A stretch of DNA of 64,000 bases from contig JASAND010011337.1 in assembly GCA_030248195.1 (NCBI GenBank), forward strand, positions 1 to 64,000. The letters are read 5' to 3'. Source of the stretch: Trissonchulus latispiculum. Taxonomy: Eukaryota; Nematoda; Enoplea; Enoplida; Ironidae. Shown here one piece after another: positions 12,501-24,500 of this stretch. The translations under genes were made by a program, and so were the position numbers. The first letter of the stretch is position 1. Every line of letters starts with the position of its first letter. The notes under the pieces were generated by a model that saw only the letters and a list, made by a program, of their open reading frames with translations, was not told the origin of the DNA and made no database searches.

Positions 12501-15500
12501 ACAGGCAGCAATGCTGTCGCAGCGTGCAGCCATGTCATTGTGGAATCTAAATATCAGAAATACTGTCTCAAATTTAATTCTGTCAGATGTTATAAGTTTG
12601 TTCAACTTTGTAAAGTATCTGATCTCACCAACTTTATGCTTGGACAGCAAAGACAATTTGTTGGTGTCTGAATAGCATGCCCAAGCAACGGTTCAAATTA
12701 GCTGAGTTGTTACCATTAGCAAGTTCATAGAAATATGAGCAGTCCTATTCTTCCCTCCTTTTGATAAATGAGAATGTCTTGAAAGATTACAAAGTGTAAG
12801 GTGTATGATTATGTACGTAAGTGTATGAAACTTTAAGACATATGATTCGTTTTCAATTTTCTTTGACTTGCCAGATAGTGACTACATATTCGATTTATCG
12901 AAGACAGGACGTAGTATGAACGATGCATTGGAAATTATGAAGAAAACAACTGTGTATGAACAGTTGGCGAAAAGAATATTTGAATTTATGAAAGCATACG
13001 AGGACTTATCTATTCAACACTACCTCACATCTCTGGTATTCTTTCAGGAATATTATGTGTCTTGAAACTTCACCTTTGTTGTACCTATTGCGTTGCGGTT
13101 TTTTCATCAGAAAAGGAATCCATTTAGTGTGGATATGTCTGAATGTCTAACTTAATGTTTTTCTTCATTACTGTTTATTTTAGTTTAGTTTGGTTTATTA
13201 CTATTTATATTCTTTATTGTTTCTTTTCCCCTATCTCTTTCTATCACAGATTCGGCTACAATATTGTACTTGTAGGGTGTGGGGTGATGTGTCCCCATGA
13301 GCTTGATGAGCTCACCTCGACGTGGCATGCAAAAGTACTAAATACAGGGTCTTCCAAATTCTCCTCAAAATTAGTAAATATTGTAAAGTTTTAACAAGGC
13401 CAACGCGTTCAGATGTCCGAAAATGAATCTCTGGTTCTTACAAATGTCAAAAATGGCAAACATTTAAGGAGACTTTTTCAAAAATGATGTTTTTCGGTTC
13501 GTTATGGCAGTATCATTGATTAGTTTTAAACTTGACGTGTCCGGTAACTGGCGAAAAAGTATCTCTGTCCGACAAGGCCGTGTCAACCCGTTTACAGCCT
13601 CCTACTGCCGCAACACTTGCCATGCTCCGAGCTGCGAAACGGCTGACTGACAACAACAACAATAATGGTGTCAATTTTTGTCTGCTAATATCAGTCTGTG
13701 TTAGTCTTTTACTGGCAATCAGATGAAGGCAGTCACTAGGAAACTAAAATAGGGCATCACTTTGGAAATCTTTGCATCTTTACAGTGCATCTTGTTGCTC
13801 ATTATTATTTCCTGAAAAATTATTCCCTGGAGGAAGACATAATAAATGGTACTGTTGGTTAATAGAAGATGGCCAGTCTCCATTTGTGACGAATGATTTG
13901 TACGAGTCATTTATATTTGTATGTAGGAAAATGCATTGGTGTATGAAGCTAGTGGTGCTTCAGATGTTGAAATCTTGAGTGAAGACGATTTGAAGGACTG
14001 GGAAACAGCATCATTTCTCCTGAGATGGATATTTATGGGCACACCGGATCAAAAATTGGAGGAAGGGTTTAATCAGACAATGATGGATGACTTCATCTTA
14101 GAATGCAGCTTTGGTTCTAACGAATGCAATAAGTAAGTTATAAATGGTTTTTCCTACGTCGAAGGAATTGAATGCAACAACAAGTCGCAGACCAGATTCG
14201 AGCATAATATCACAAACAAGTTGTTGTTGTTGAACAACCAGATTTAATCATCATCAGTAGCTTCTCTCCTGCAATATAACTTAAAATGTCAAATAGGCAA
14301 ATAGTTTTCTGTCGATGTATGCCCTGATTAGAGACCTGCACGGGCCGAATTTTTGCGGCCCGGCCCATGAAAAATTTCTGGCCCCCCCCGGGGCGGGGGG
14401 GGAAAGGGGCGGCCCCCCGGGGGGCGGCCGGGCGAAATTTTGGCCCCCCGGCGGGCCGACGGAAATTTTTATTTTTGTCGGAAAGAAATGGAGGAGCGGG
14501 GGGGGGGAATGCGGTTCGGGTATAAATATAATAAAAAACTTAAAATAAAAAATAACTTAACCCTACCCACCCCCCTTGTTTGTTTATATGTTTTAAAAAC
14601 AAATTTTTAAAAGGGGGGGGGGGGGGGCGTGGCGTTATTGTATTTATTATATATTTTACTTTTAATAAATTTTGTTGGGGTGGGGGGGGGGGGGGAGGGG
14701 AAAGTGATTGTGGGGGGTGGGGTGGGGCGGGGGCAGGGGACTGAGACCGTGGGTGGGGGGGGCGAGGGGGCCGGGTTGGGGGGCGGGTGTGTGGGTTGGT
14801 TGTTTGTGTGGGGGACCGGGTGTGCCTTGCCAGTAAATAGCTGCTACCAGACACCTGCGCCGTTACATTGGTGTCAGGAGTGGGATACTGCGTCCGACCA
14901 GTCAACGTGCATGCAACGGACCCCACCCAGAACTCGGAAGACAACAGCAGCAGCAGCAGCACCAGCTTCAGCGTCAGCCCAGTCTACCAGACCTACGGAT
15001 CCACAAAGTTCGAGCAGCGACTCCTCTGTGAATCCACAACCACCACAGCCCACCCAATCATCATCATCAGCAGCAGCAGTAGCAGTGCCTGACACGGCCC
15101 AGTCAAAAGCTTCCTCGGAAACCCGTCTCTTGTCCCCAGAAGAAATCCAAAACCATCTGCGTCAACAAGCCTACCAGATCCATCAGGACCGAACAAATAT
15201 CAGCAGCCTCAGTTCCAGCCTCTCCTCCCTTGAAAGCCGTCTCACCGCCCTTGACAGCGGACTAGACCAGCGATTGCAACAAGTCGGCGCTGACCTCCGC
15301 CGAGTCCAATCAGACCTCAGTGTAGTGGACCCTAACTTCCTCGCCCAACTGCGACAAAGGAATCCTATCACTCAGCTTGACTCTTTGCGTCAGGCCGTTG
15401 ATCAGCTAACCCAGCAACCTCAGATTCATCACCCTCAGATTCCAAACCTCCCTCAGTTACCCATGGCTGCAGGAAGCTTCACGCTACCCAAGGACGCCCT

Positions 15501-18500
15501 TACAGTTTTCTCCGGCAAGCCGGATGAACAGATAAAGGACTGGTTCCGTACATTCGATTTTGTTACGGATGCCCAGAATTGCGACGATGCCATGAAGGCT
15601 AAGCTGGTACCCGTCTTCATGAGAAAACAGGCCGGGAAGAAATACGAAGACCTGGACCCGGCCGTGAAGACAGATTACCCCCAGCTCAAGGCCGAGCTGA
15701 TTAAGAAATTGGAAAGAAAAGAAGCGGAGATGTTGGCCAGTCTCAGTCTCGCCTCCCGTCAGCAGAAGCCCAACGAAGCCGTCGCAGACTTTGCCTGGCA
15801 TATCCAACAGCTGGCCGATGACGGCTATCCGGACATGACCTCAGCAGCCAAAGACATTCTGGTCTTCAGAAGTTTTCTACAGAATCTGCACCCCTACTAC
15901 AAGAGAGCACTCCTGCCTCTGAACCCTCAGAATTTCCAGGATGCCGTACAGAAGGCACAGCAGCTGGAGGCACTGGAAGCTATGCATCCCCTCCCCAGTA
16001 TCCCTATCAGACAGCACCTCCGGTGCCATACTTGAACGATTTGCCTCGACAGTCTAATGTCGGTGCTGTGAATAGTCAGCCAGCTGCAGGTCCCACGCCT
16101 TTGTTGCCAGCGGCTACAGTGTTGAATTCTTCTGCTGGCATTGCAAACCTGCAGAAAACCGTCGAGCAACTCCAAGATCAAATGGCGCAGCTCACTCGTC
16201 AGATGTCCCAGCAAAGATTTGAACAGCCTCGTCGGAGCAACGGAAATGGTCAACGAAGAGACTTCGGACCCCGTCAGTTCACTACGGACTCCCGTCCGAT
16301 TTGTCAGTACTGTGGAAGGCCCGGTCACTATGCTGCAGCCTGTAGACAAAGGCAGGCGCAAGTCCAGGAAATGCATCAGACGTCTAGGCAAGATGGAGGA
16401 AACCGATCCTATGACGGGCCCCGAAACGGCAACTCTCGACCAGGAATTTTTCGGATGAGTCCGCCTGGTAATTCTTCAGCTCCAATTCGCAGAAGAGTGA
16501 ATTTGATTACGCAAGCTCCCCAGCCTGCTCAGCAAGCTGCCATGTGCAACCCGTGGAATGAAGAACGGGAACGGCTCGTTTCTGAACTCCAGCGGGAACG
16601 AGAAATGAACCAGGTTTTGACCGAGCAGAACAAACGACTGGTTGCTCAAATCACTGACGATAGTTCACCTTCCTTCAGCCAATCAGCTTGTGCTAGCATC
16701 AGCACATCTGCCACTGCAAGTGAAGGTTGGTCCATGAAGCCAGATCCTCCAAGAAGGGGAGCTACCTCAAAGTTCTCTACCCTGGGAACCCTGCTCTTCT
16801 TTTCCCTCTTCTTGGGTGTTTTCCTGGGCACTGTCCAGGCAGGTAACGTGCTCATCGCGCCTGAACACCCTATGCTTTGCATGTCTGATGAAGGCAAGTC
16901 TTTTTGGAAACTACCTGAACCCCTACAATGCTACGTGTCGTTCACCGACCCTGACTCTCAACCACTGGCCACAGACGTTTTGCTCTATAAACGCAATTAC
17001 GTTCAGTACAAGTCAAAGGCATATAAATGCACGAAGGTGAAACAAGAAAAAGACGTGAAGACATATTTCTTTGGTACCCATCACGTAGAACTGGATAAAA
17101 AGGTTAACATCCGTGTAGACGCAGATGAGTGCTACAGCATGAAGGAATGGCACAAGTGCTCGGAGGGCCCTCTCGCAAAGATTGGTGACCTCTACGAGAC
17201 AAACAAACAATTAGACTGGTGGTATCCTGGAGGAGGCATCAATTGCTGTTACTACAAGCATTTCGAAATCACCAACTGCTTCTTGCACGAAGCCTATGTA
17301 TACAAACGACATCACACACAACAAATGGAGAGCACGGCAGGTGATGTCAGTCACTGTGACTATTCTTCGGGTGCATGCCAGCTGAAAGACGGAACCTACC
17401 TCCTTTGGGATGTAAATCAGGATGAAGGCTGTGAGTTCCTTCCTTGGAAACCTCTTCCTGGGCATCAATGGGATGAGAATTGGCTCTCGGAAGATGGAAA
17501 TCTAGCTCTGACCTTTCGTAAAGGTTGGGTAACTAAGGACTGCGAGGGTAAGGAACTACATGTCAGCGATCAAGGAATCCCTTTCCGCATTCTCGGTCAG
17601 AAGCTGTATTGGGCACATCGAGCGAAGACAGTCCGGCAGAAACGACAAGCCAATGAAGCCACAGCTACTTCAGCTCCAGCCATCAGTCCTGACCAGGAAG
17701 CCGAGATACAACGCTACTTAGCCAAGGCTGGGAAACCGATCCTGAGAAGCTGGGCAGAAAAGAATGGAATAGTTACTACAGATATCCTTGCCTCATCACT
17801 CCAAGCAATAACGTTGAAGGAGAGTAGTAACATCCGTTTTGCCTTCGCCCATGCCCTTGGTGCTGTCTGTAAGATGGCAGCTAATACCTTGGAAATTCTA
17901 AAGGCCGATCTTCTGGCTAATCCAACTTTAACTGTGAGAGCAGTTCTCCAGCGTCCAAATGTCTATGCCAGAGCAGGTGGCATGGCAGTTGAAGTCTGGC
18001 CCTGTCAAAGCCTAGAACCTGGAAACTATTGGCTAGCTGCCATGAATGAAACTTGTACAAAGGAAATTCCGATCAAATTCCGCTACCATGGCGAAGAGCA
18101 CCTAGGCTACATGGACGTAGTCACAAACATCGTCCAGACTCATGGTTTGCCCGCTGAGTGCAGCCATAGCAAGGAGATACCATTTCGGTTGCAGAACAAG
18201 ACCTTGCTCTATAAACCCGATGGAACCTATTCTGAATTGAGAGACATACCAGAACTCCGAATCTTCGACTGGAACTACACGTCCTCCTGGACGTTTGAAC
18301 CTACCATCTTTCACCAAATTGTCATGTACAATTGGTCAGATTTGCAGACTCAGATCACCTTGAATGAACTCCTTGGAGAGCTTAATTTCCAACGGAAGAT
18401 TCTGGATTCACTAGGAATGAAGGAGAGGTATAATACTTCGACGCAAGTAGGAACTCAGAACTTCATTGCCAATATCATGGACTAAGGGTACTTTGGATTC

Positions 18501-21500
18501 TTGTATGGCCTATCACTGAATTGGTTCCAGATTTGGACCTTTCTGTGTTGTTTCTACATCACTCTGGGTTTTCTTCTGGCACATTGTTTTCCAAACGGAG
18601 TCGAAGTTGCTGGAATGTTGAATGTGACGCGCTTGTGGACTCCACTGCGTGCTTACTTGGCTAATTTGAACAGACGGTGGCGACAAGCGAATTTCCGACC
18701 AAGCCGCTCGTCCAGACGGTCACGACCAAATACGCCTGGTACTATGAACGTAGATCCTGAATCGGGCCATGTTAGCATGGACGATCCTGCAGACTCCGCT
18801 ACATTGGACAGACTATTACATGAAGATGCTGCTAGCTTCACATCTGAGACCACCTCTAAGAGACCTAAACTTACCCAAGCCGAAATTCCTATGGTCAATC
18901 TTGCCACATTACCAAGAGAACCACCTTCGTCGTTCTCTGGAAGACTGGACGCCATACCAGAAAGTTCTGAACATTCTTTCAGTACCTTCAGAGTACCTCC
19001 TCCTCCTCCAGTTAGATCGACAACACGAGCTAAACGATCACTACAACGAGAAGAAGCAGTGTATTCAGGTGGAATCAATGCTATCTCTAGTAGTGGACCT
19101 CCACTAGCAGCTCTTACCAATATCGCATTGCAGATTGAAACTCTACCTGTCCATGGTTTATTGGATACTGGCAGTGAACTCACCATCATCCACAAGGATC
19201 TTCTTGAACAGCTTCCTCTAGCAGTTAACAATACTTTCATGACGAAGTCAGTCACCGCCACTTCAGTAACGGGCCAACGAATACCGATAATAGGAGCTGT
19301 CAAAGCTACCATACATCTGGGAAAAGCTAGTTTCGAACAGGAACTCTTTGTCACAACATCCATGACGCACTCAATGATCCTTGGCCTGGACTTGCTCCGA
19401 AGGTTCAAGACTGTGGAAGTAGACTTCATCAAACGAAGAGTGAAACTTGGTGATCAATATCTACGACTGACCCGTGAAAAGGGAGTTCCAGAAATAATGG
19501 TACTGGAAAAACTTACTGTTCCGCCTCGGTGTGAAATGATGATTCCATGTGCCTATTTGAGAAATGGGTTTGACGGCTCGGGAATTTTTGAACCGCATGT
19601 AGAAAATCTAGGAAAAATGAATCTGTATGCTGCAAGAGCTTTGCTCCCTTCAATTGCTCATGGATCGACTATAGCCATTAAAGTGTTAAATCCTACCCAC
19701 CAGCCAGTCCCTGTGTATGCCAATACGGTGCTAGGAACGGTGGAAGAATATCAGGGAATCAACAACGAAGAAGTAGGCTATAGAGTAAATAGCTTGACGA
19801 CGAATCCTACACCGTATGAACCTAAGACTGCAAGTTGGATTGAAGAGCAGTTGGACCTGAGCAACACAGATTTGACGCCGGAACAGAAGAAAGAACTGAT
19901 TAACATCCTCCTGCAGTTTGAAGATCGTTTTGTTGGACCCGACGGTGAACTTGGAAGAACAGATTGGGTGGAGCATACGATAGACACTGGTGACGCAAGA
20001 CCTATCAAGCAACAGCCGTACAGAATACCTGTTGCCCAAAGACGTGTGGTCAAGGAGCACATTGATAAAATGCTCAGTCAAGGAGTCATCAAGCCCAGCT
20101 ACAGTCCGTGGTCATCACCAATTGTACTGGTGTCGAAGAAGGACGGTACTCTCCGTTTCTGTGTGGACTACCGGAAGTTGAATGCCATCACCAAGAAGGA
20201 CGTTTTCCCCCTAAAACGGATAGACGAAATTCTGGATGCTCTCGGAGGTGCTAGACATTTCACTACTCTTGACATGGCTAGTGGCTACTGGCAGATTCAA
20301 ATGGCGGATAAAGATGCAGAGAAAACGGCATTCACCACCTTGTACGGCCTGTACGAATTTACTGTTATGCCATTTGGGCTTTGCAACGCCCCAGCTACAT
20401 TTCAACGCCTAGTTGACATTGTGCTCTCAGGTCTCCAATGGCATAATTGTCTGGCTTACATTGATGACATCGTTGTGTTCTCTCGTACATTCGATCATCA
20501 CCTTGGTGACCTACACTCTGTCTTTCTCCGTCTAAGAGAGGCAAACTTGGTACTAAAGCTCAGCAAATGCACTTTTTGCCGAGAGAAGATTATCTACCTT
20601 GGTCATCAAATTTCTCGAAACGGTATTGAACCAAATCCAGAGAAGACAAGCGCGATCAGGAACTTTCCGCGGCCCAAGTCAGCCCATGATGTTAGAGCGT
20701 TCATAGGCCTGTGTTCATACTATCGCAGGTTCATTGAGGGATTTGCCACCATCGCTAGTGATCTTCACTACCTGACAAGGAAGAACGTGCAGTTTGAATG
20801 GACAGAAGGGTGTGAAACTGCCTTTAACACCCTCAAGGAAAAACTGACCAGCGAGCCGATTCTTATCTATCCTGACTTTGAGAAACCATTCTTGGTGACT
20901 ACTGACGCCAGCAACATTGGTGTTGGCGCTGTGTTGGGCCAAGTACGAGACGATGGAGAACATCCTGTAGCTTTTGCTTCCCGCCTGTTGACCAACACCG
21001 AAAAGAACTACACTCCTACGGAAAAGGAATGCCTAGCGATGATATTTGCAGTGAAGACGTTCCGTCACTATTTGTATGGACATAAATTCACCCTGGTCAC
21101 TGATCATAACGCCTTGTGTTGGATGTTGACATTGAAAACACCTAACGGGAGAATAGCTAGATGGGCCATGGATATGAGAAACTACAATTATGACGTCATA
21201 CATAAGCCGGGAAAAAGCAATAAGGTTGCAGATCCATTGTCCAGGTACATTCCCGAAAGTTGTGAAACCTCTGTGAAGGAAATTTGTGATGAGGGCAATG
21301 ACGATGACCAAATACCATCGTATAGGGTGAACGCACTCATTTGTGAAAAAAGTGATGCAGAGCTCCAAGAAATTAAGAAAGAGCAAGCGGAAGATCCTGA
21401 TTTCAAGGACATGATCTCGTATTTGCGAGATAAAGAAATTCCAGCAGATCCAAAGCAAGCTGCTGAAGTTATCTTGGCCTCCCCACGTTACAGCTTGCAG

Positions 21501-24500
21501 GACGGAGTTTTAATCCATCTCTATCCTAAATTTGCGCCTAGAGGTGTTCTAAACGAACAGCTCGCTATCCCGCAGAAAAGAAGGTTGGCCTTGCTACAGG
21601 CTTATCATGATCAACCTATGGGAGCTCACCTTGGATATGGGAAAACTTACCTGAAGCTCCTGGAACGGTATTTTTGGCCAACAATGCATGCCGACGTGAA
21701 GAAATACTGTGACACCTGTCATGGTTGTCAAGCCCGGAAACGGCCACTTAAAAAGTCTAAAGCTCCAATGGTCCCCATAAAGGTTGGAGGCCCATTTGAA
21801 TGTGTAGGCGTGGACATCCTTGGTCCATTTCCTATGTCTCAGTCTGGTATGAAATACATCATTGTCTTTATGGATTACTTCACTAAGTATCCAGAATGCG
21901 CAGCCATCCCAGATCAGACTGCAGCCACAGTTGCGAAAATTTTTGTGACTGATATCCTTTGCAGACATGGTGCACCCAGACGTTTGTTGTCCGATCGTGG
22001 AACCAATTTCATGTCAGAATTGCTGGCCGAAGTTCTAGCTCTCTGTGGGACTTTAAAGGTTTCTACCTCACCCTATCATCCACAATGTGATGGAATGGTA
22101 GAACGGTTCAACCGAACCCTCCTGGGAATGCTCACTACCTATGTGAACACTGGAAACACCGATTGGGATGTGTATTTACCTTTGGTACTGTTTGCGTACC
22201 GCAGCGCAGAACACGAAAGCACAAAAATGTCTCCTTTTAGAATGGTCTACGGTAGAACGCCTCTTCTACCAACTGACGCAGCTTTGGCCTTGCCTGAACT
22301 CAATTACAATGATGCGCCAACTTATGCTGAAGAATTGACTTCACAGCTTAGAGCTGTCTGGAGTATTGCCTCTGACTTGCTGAGACAGGCACAAGACAAG
22401 CAGAAGACCCTCTACGACCGAGGAACATGCTGGCCTGAGTGGCGTATTGGGGACAAAGTCTTAATGAATTTTCCCAAGCGAAGAAAACTGGCCTTGCAAT
22501 GGGACGGTCCCTATATCATCACAGGACTGCGCCTTCCAAACGTTGCTATCACTCCAATTCATGGGAAAAGAATGGGGCAAGAACAGATTGTCCATAGCAA
22601 CAGGTTGAAACTGTATCGTGACCCTTTTGTCCCTGGAATAACCGAATATCAAACCACTCGGAGGAGTCTTGCGAACGCAGAACCTGAACCACCTACCATG
22701 GGTCAAATCCATGAACACACGCTGAGTCCGGTATCTGCTGGAATACCCTCCCGCCGATATCCCGAGAGACAACGTCACCCACCGGAGCGTTATCGACCTA
22801 CCTAGTTTACATGCATGCTTTGTACTAACGTTCTAGCTAATATCAACCAATGGTAACCTCAAACGCATAAAAAATAGTTAGCTGAAAAAAAGTCCTTCCT
22901 GTGATCCTATCCAACACGTAGTTGACAGCTTGTATTTTATCCTGTGAACCTGAATAAGCCCAAGGCCTTCAGTTGAACACCATACTTTCCATTTTTCAAT
23001 ACATATACTGGACTATATCGCACCCAGAATTTCTACATTTAGCAACTAACTTTAGCCTGGCTACTTGTGTTTGAAATCATATCTATACGACGGACATTCT
23101 TTAAATGGCATGTTTCTATGTGGGCTGAATACTTGCTAGATTAAATCTCTAAATCATGTGAATGTTGGAAGTTTAACTCTGTTACTACAAAGCGGGCCTC
23201 TGTTCTCAAAACTATTGCAACCAATTCATAGAACAGTATTTAGAACAACTTTCTGGAACAATTCTTAGTGTTCCTCCAGGCAACTCACTGACGAAGAAAA
23301 CAATATGTAACCTGTTTCTGAATTCAAATATTTAGTATCATTCTTGCTTCTACTTAGATTGTAAAGTTTTACATTTCCCACACGGCTACTCATTAACTTC
23401 TATGCTAGTATGGACATTCGACATACCTGTCGACGTTGTGGCCTCATCAGAACCATTTCAGTACAGGGAGATAGCGTCGACGCGTTTCGGCATGCGCAAC
23501 CATGCAGTCGATGCGGACAAACTGCCAGCATTATGGTTCAAGAAGAAACTTCGTCACCATCTGTACCACCTCCTTGGGCACTAACTACAATGCAAACGGG
23601 GCCTCCCTTGATGGCCAGTGTCTCTTCCTTTCCCAACGTGGGCCCCTGGTTTGGGAATGCCGAATCCTATGGGTCCCCACAGGGAATCAGTGGGGGGATC
23701 CGTTTTGCTCTTCCCACGATATCCCCACCACCGGGTTTACAGAAAACACCCGTATATGGCGCGGTAGCTATGGGCCACTACGTAGTTCAGTCCCCATCAC
23801 CCGCCTCAGCCGTTCCAAGCAGGGCAGACGCGGTGGGAGCATGGTTCCGTCCTCTCGCTCCAACCCCAACACCTGGCCCCGCGGTAACCTCGAACTCTTC
23901 TACGCCTCTCAACGACGAGCCTACCGCCGTAACTCTTCCTCAACCTCCCTCCCAAGTCGAAGTTACCATGGAGACTTTCCCTTCTGTGGTTTCTGTCACA
24001 AAGGACGCCACACAAGCTTCGTCTGGTTTGGAAGAGGTCAATAGCAAGCCTGTGGACCACTCTCAGCGTTCTGGTTCACGTCCCCTCACACCTGCCGGGC
24101 GTAGTGGTGGGGATGACGAATCGCTCTTTCATGAAGCCCTGGACATTCCCACTGTAGCTGTGGTCCCAGCTATAGAGGCCATAGAAACCCCTGGAACTGT
24201 TGCAATCCAGCCGGTCAACGTTCCGGCTGACGACTCAGTATCCATACCCCTGGGTGCCGAGGCCAGTAACCCGGATCCAAGGCCTGTCGAACCGGATGAG
24301 AACCCTCGCATCCCTCCGTGTCGACGGTGCAACACGCGCATGGTCCCTTGCCTCTGCAGGCTTTGCCACCAATGTGGGTTGACTGTCGAAGATCATGGTC
24401 GTTACCCAAACCCTTTTTGTGAGGCCTTTAAATCCAGGCCTCTGCGTGAAGACTGTTGGCGGTGTGTGGAGGTAACCTCCGCCCGTAGCCGTCTGTGTCG

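Noticed and set aside
12058..12671. Open frames with Cys between exons 2 and 3
   Set aside because: Acceptor phases do not fit the phase-1 neighbours; no conserved motif.
13532..13726. Short plus-strand ORF ending in an Asn run
   Set aside because: Intronic, ends in an (AAC)n tract, looks like a retroposed tail rather than a gene.
14629..14910. Open frame upstream of gag ATG (Gly/Val-rich)
   Set aside because: It lies in the G-run-rich 5' LTR and the primer-binding site; LTRs are not coding and the composition is artefactual.
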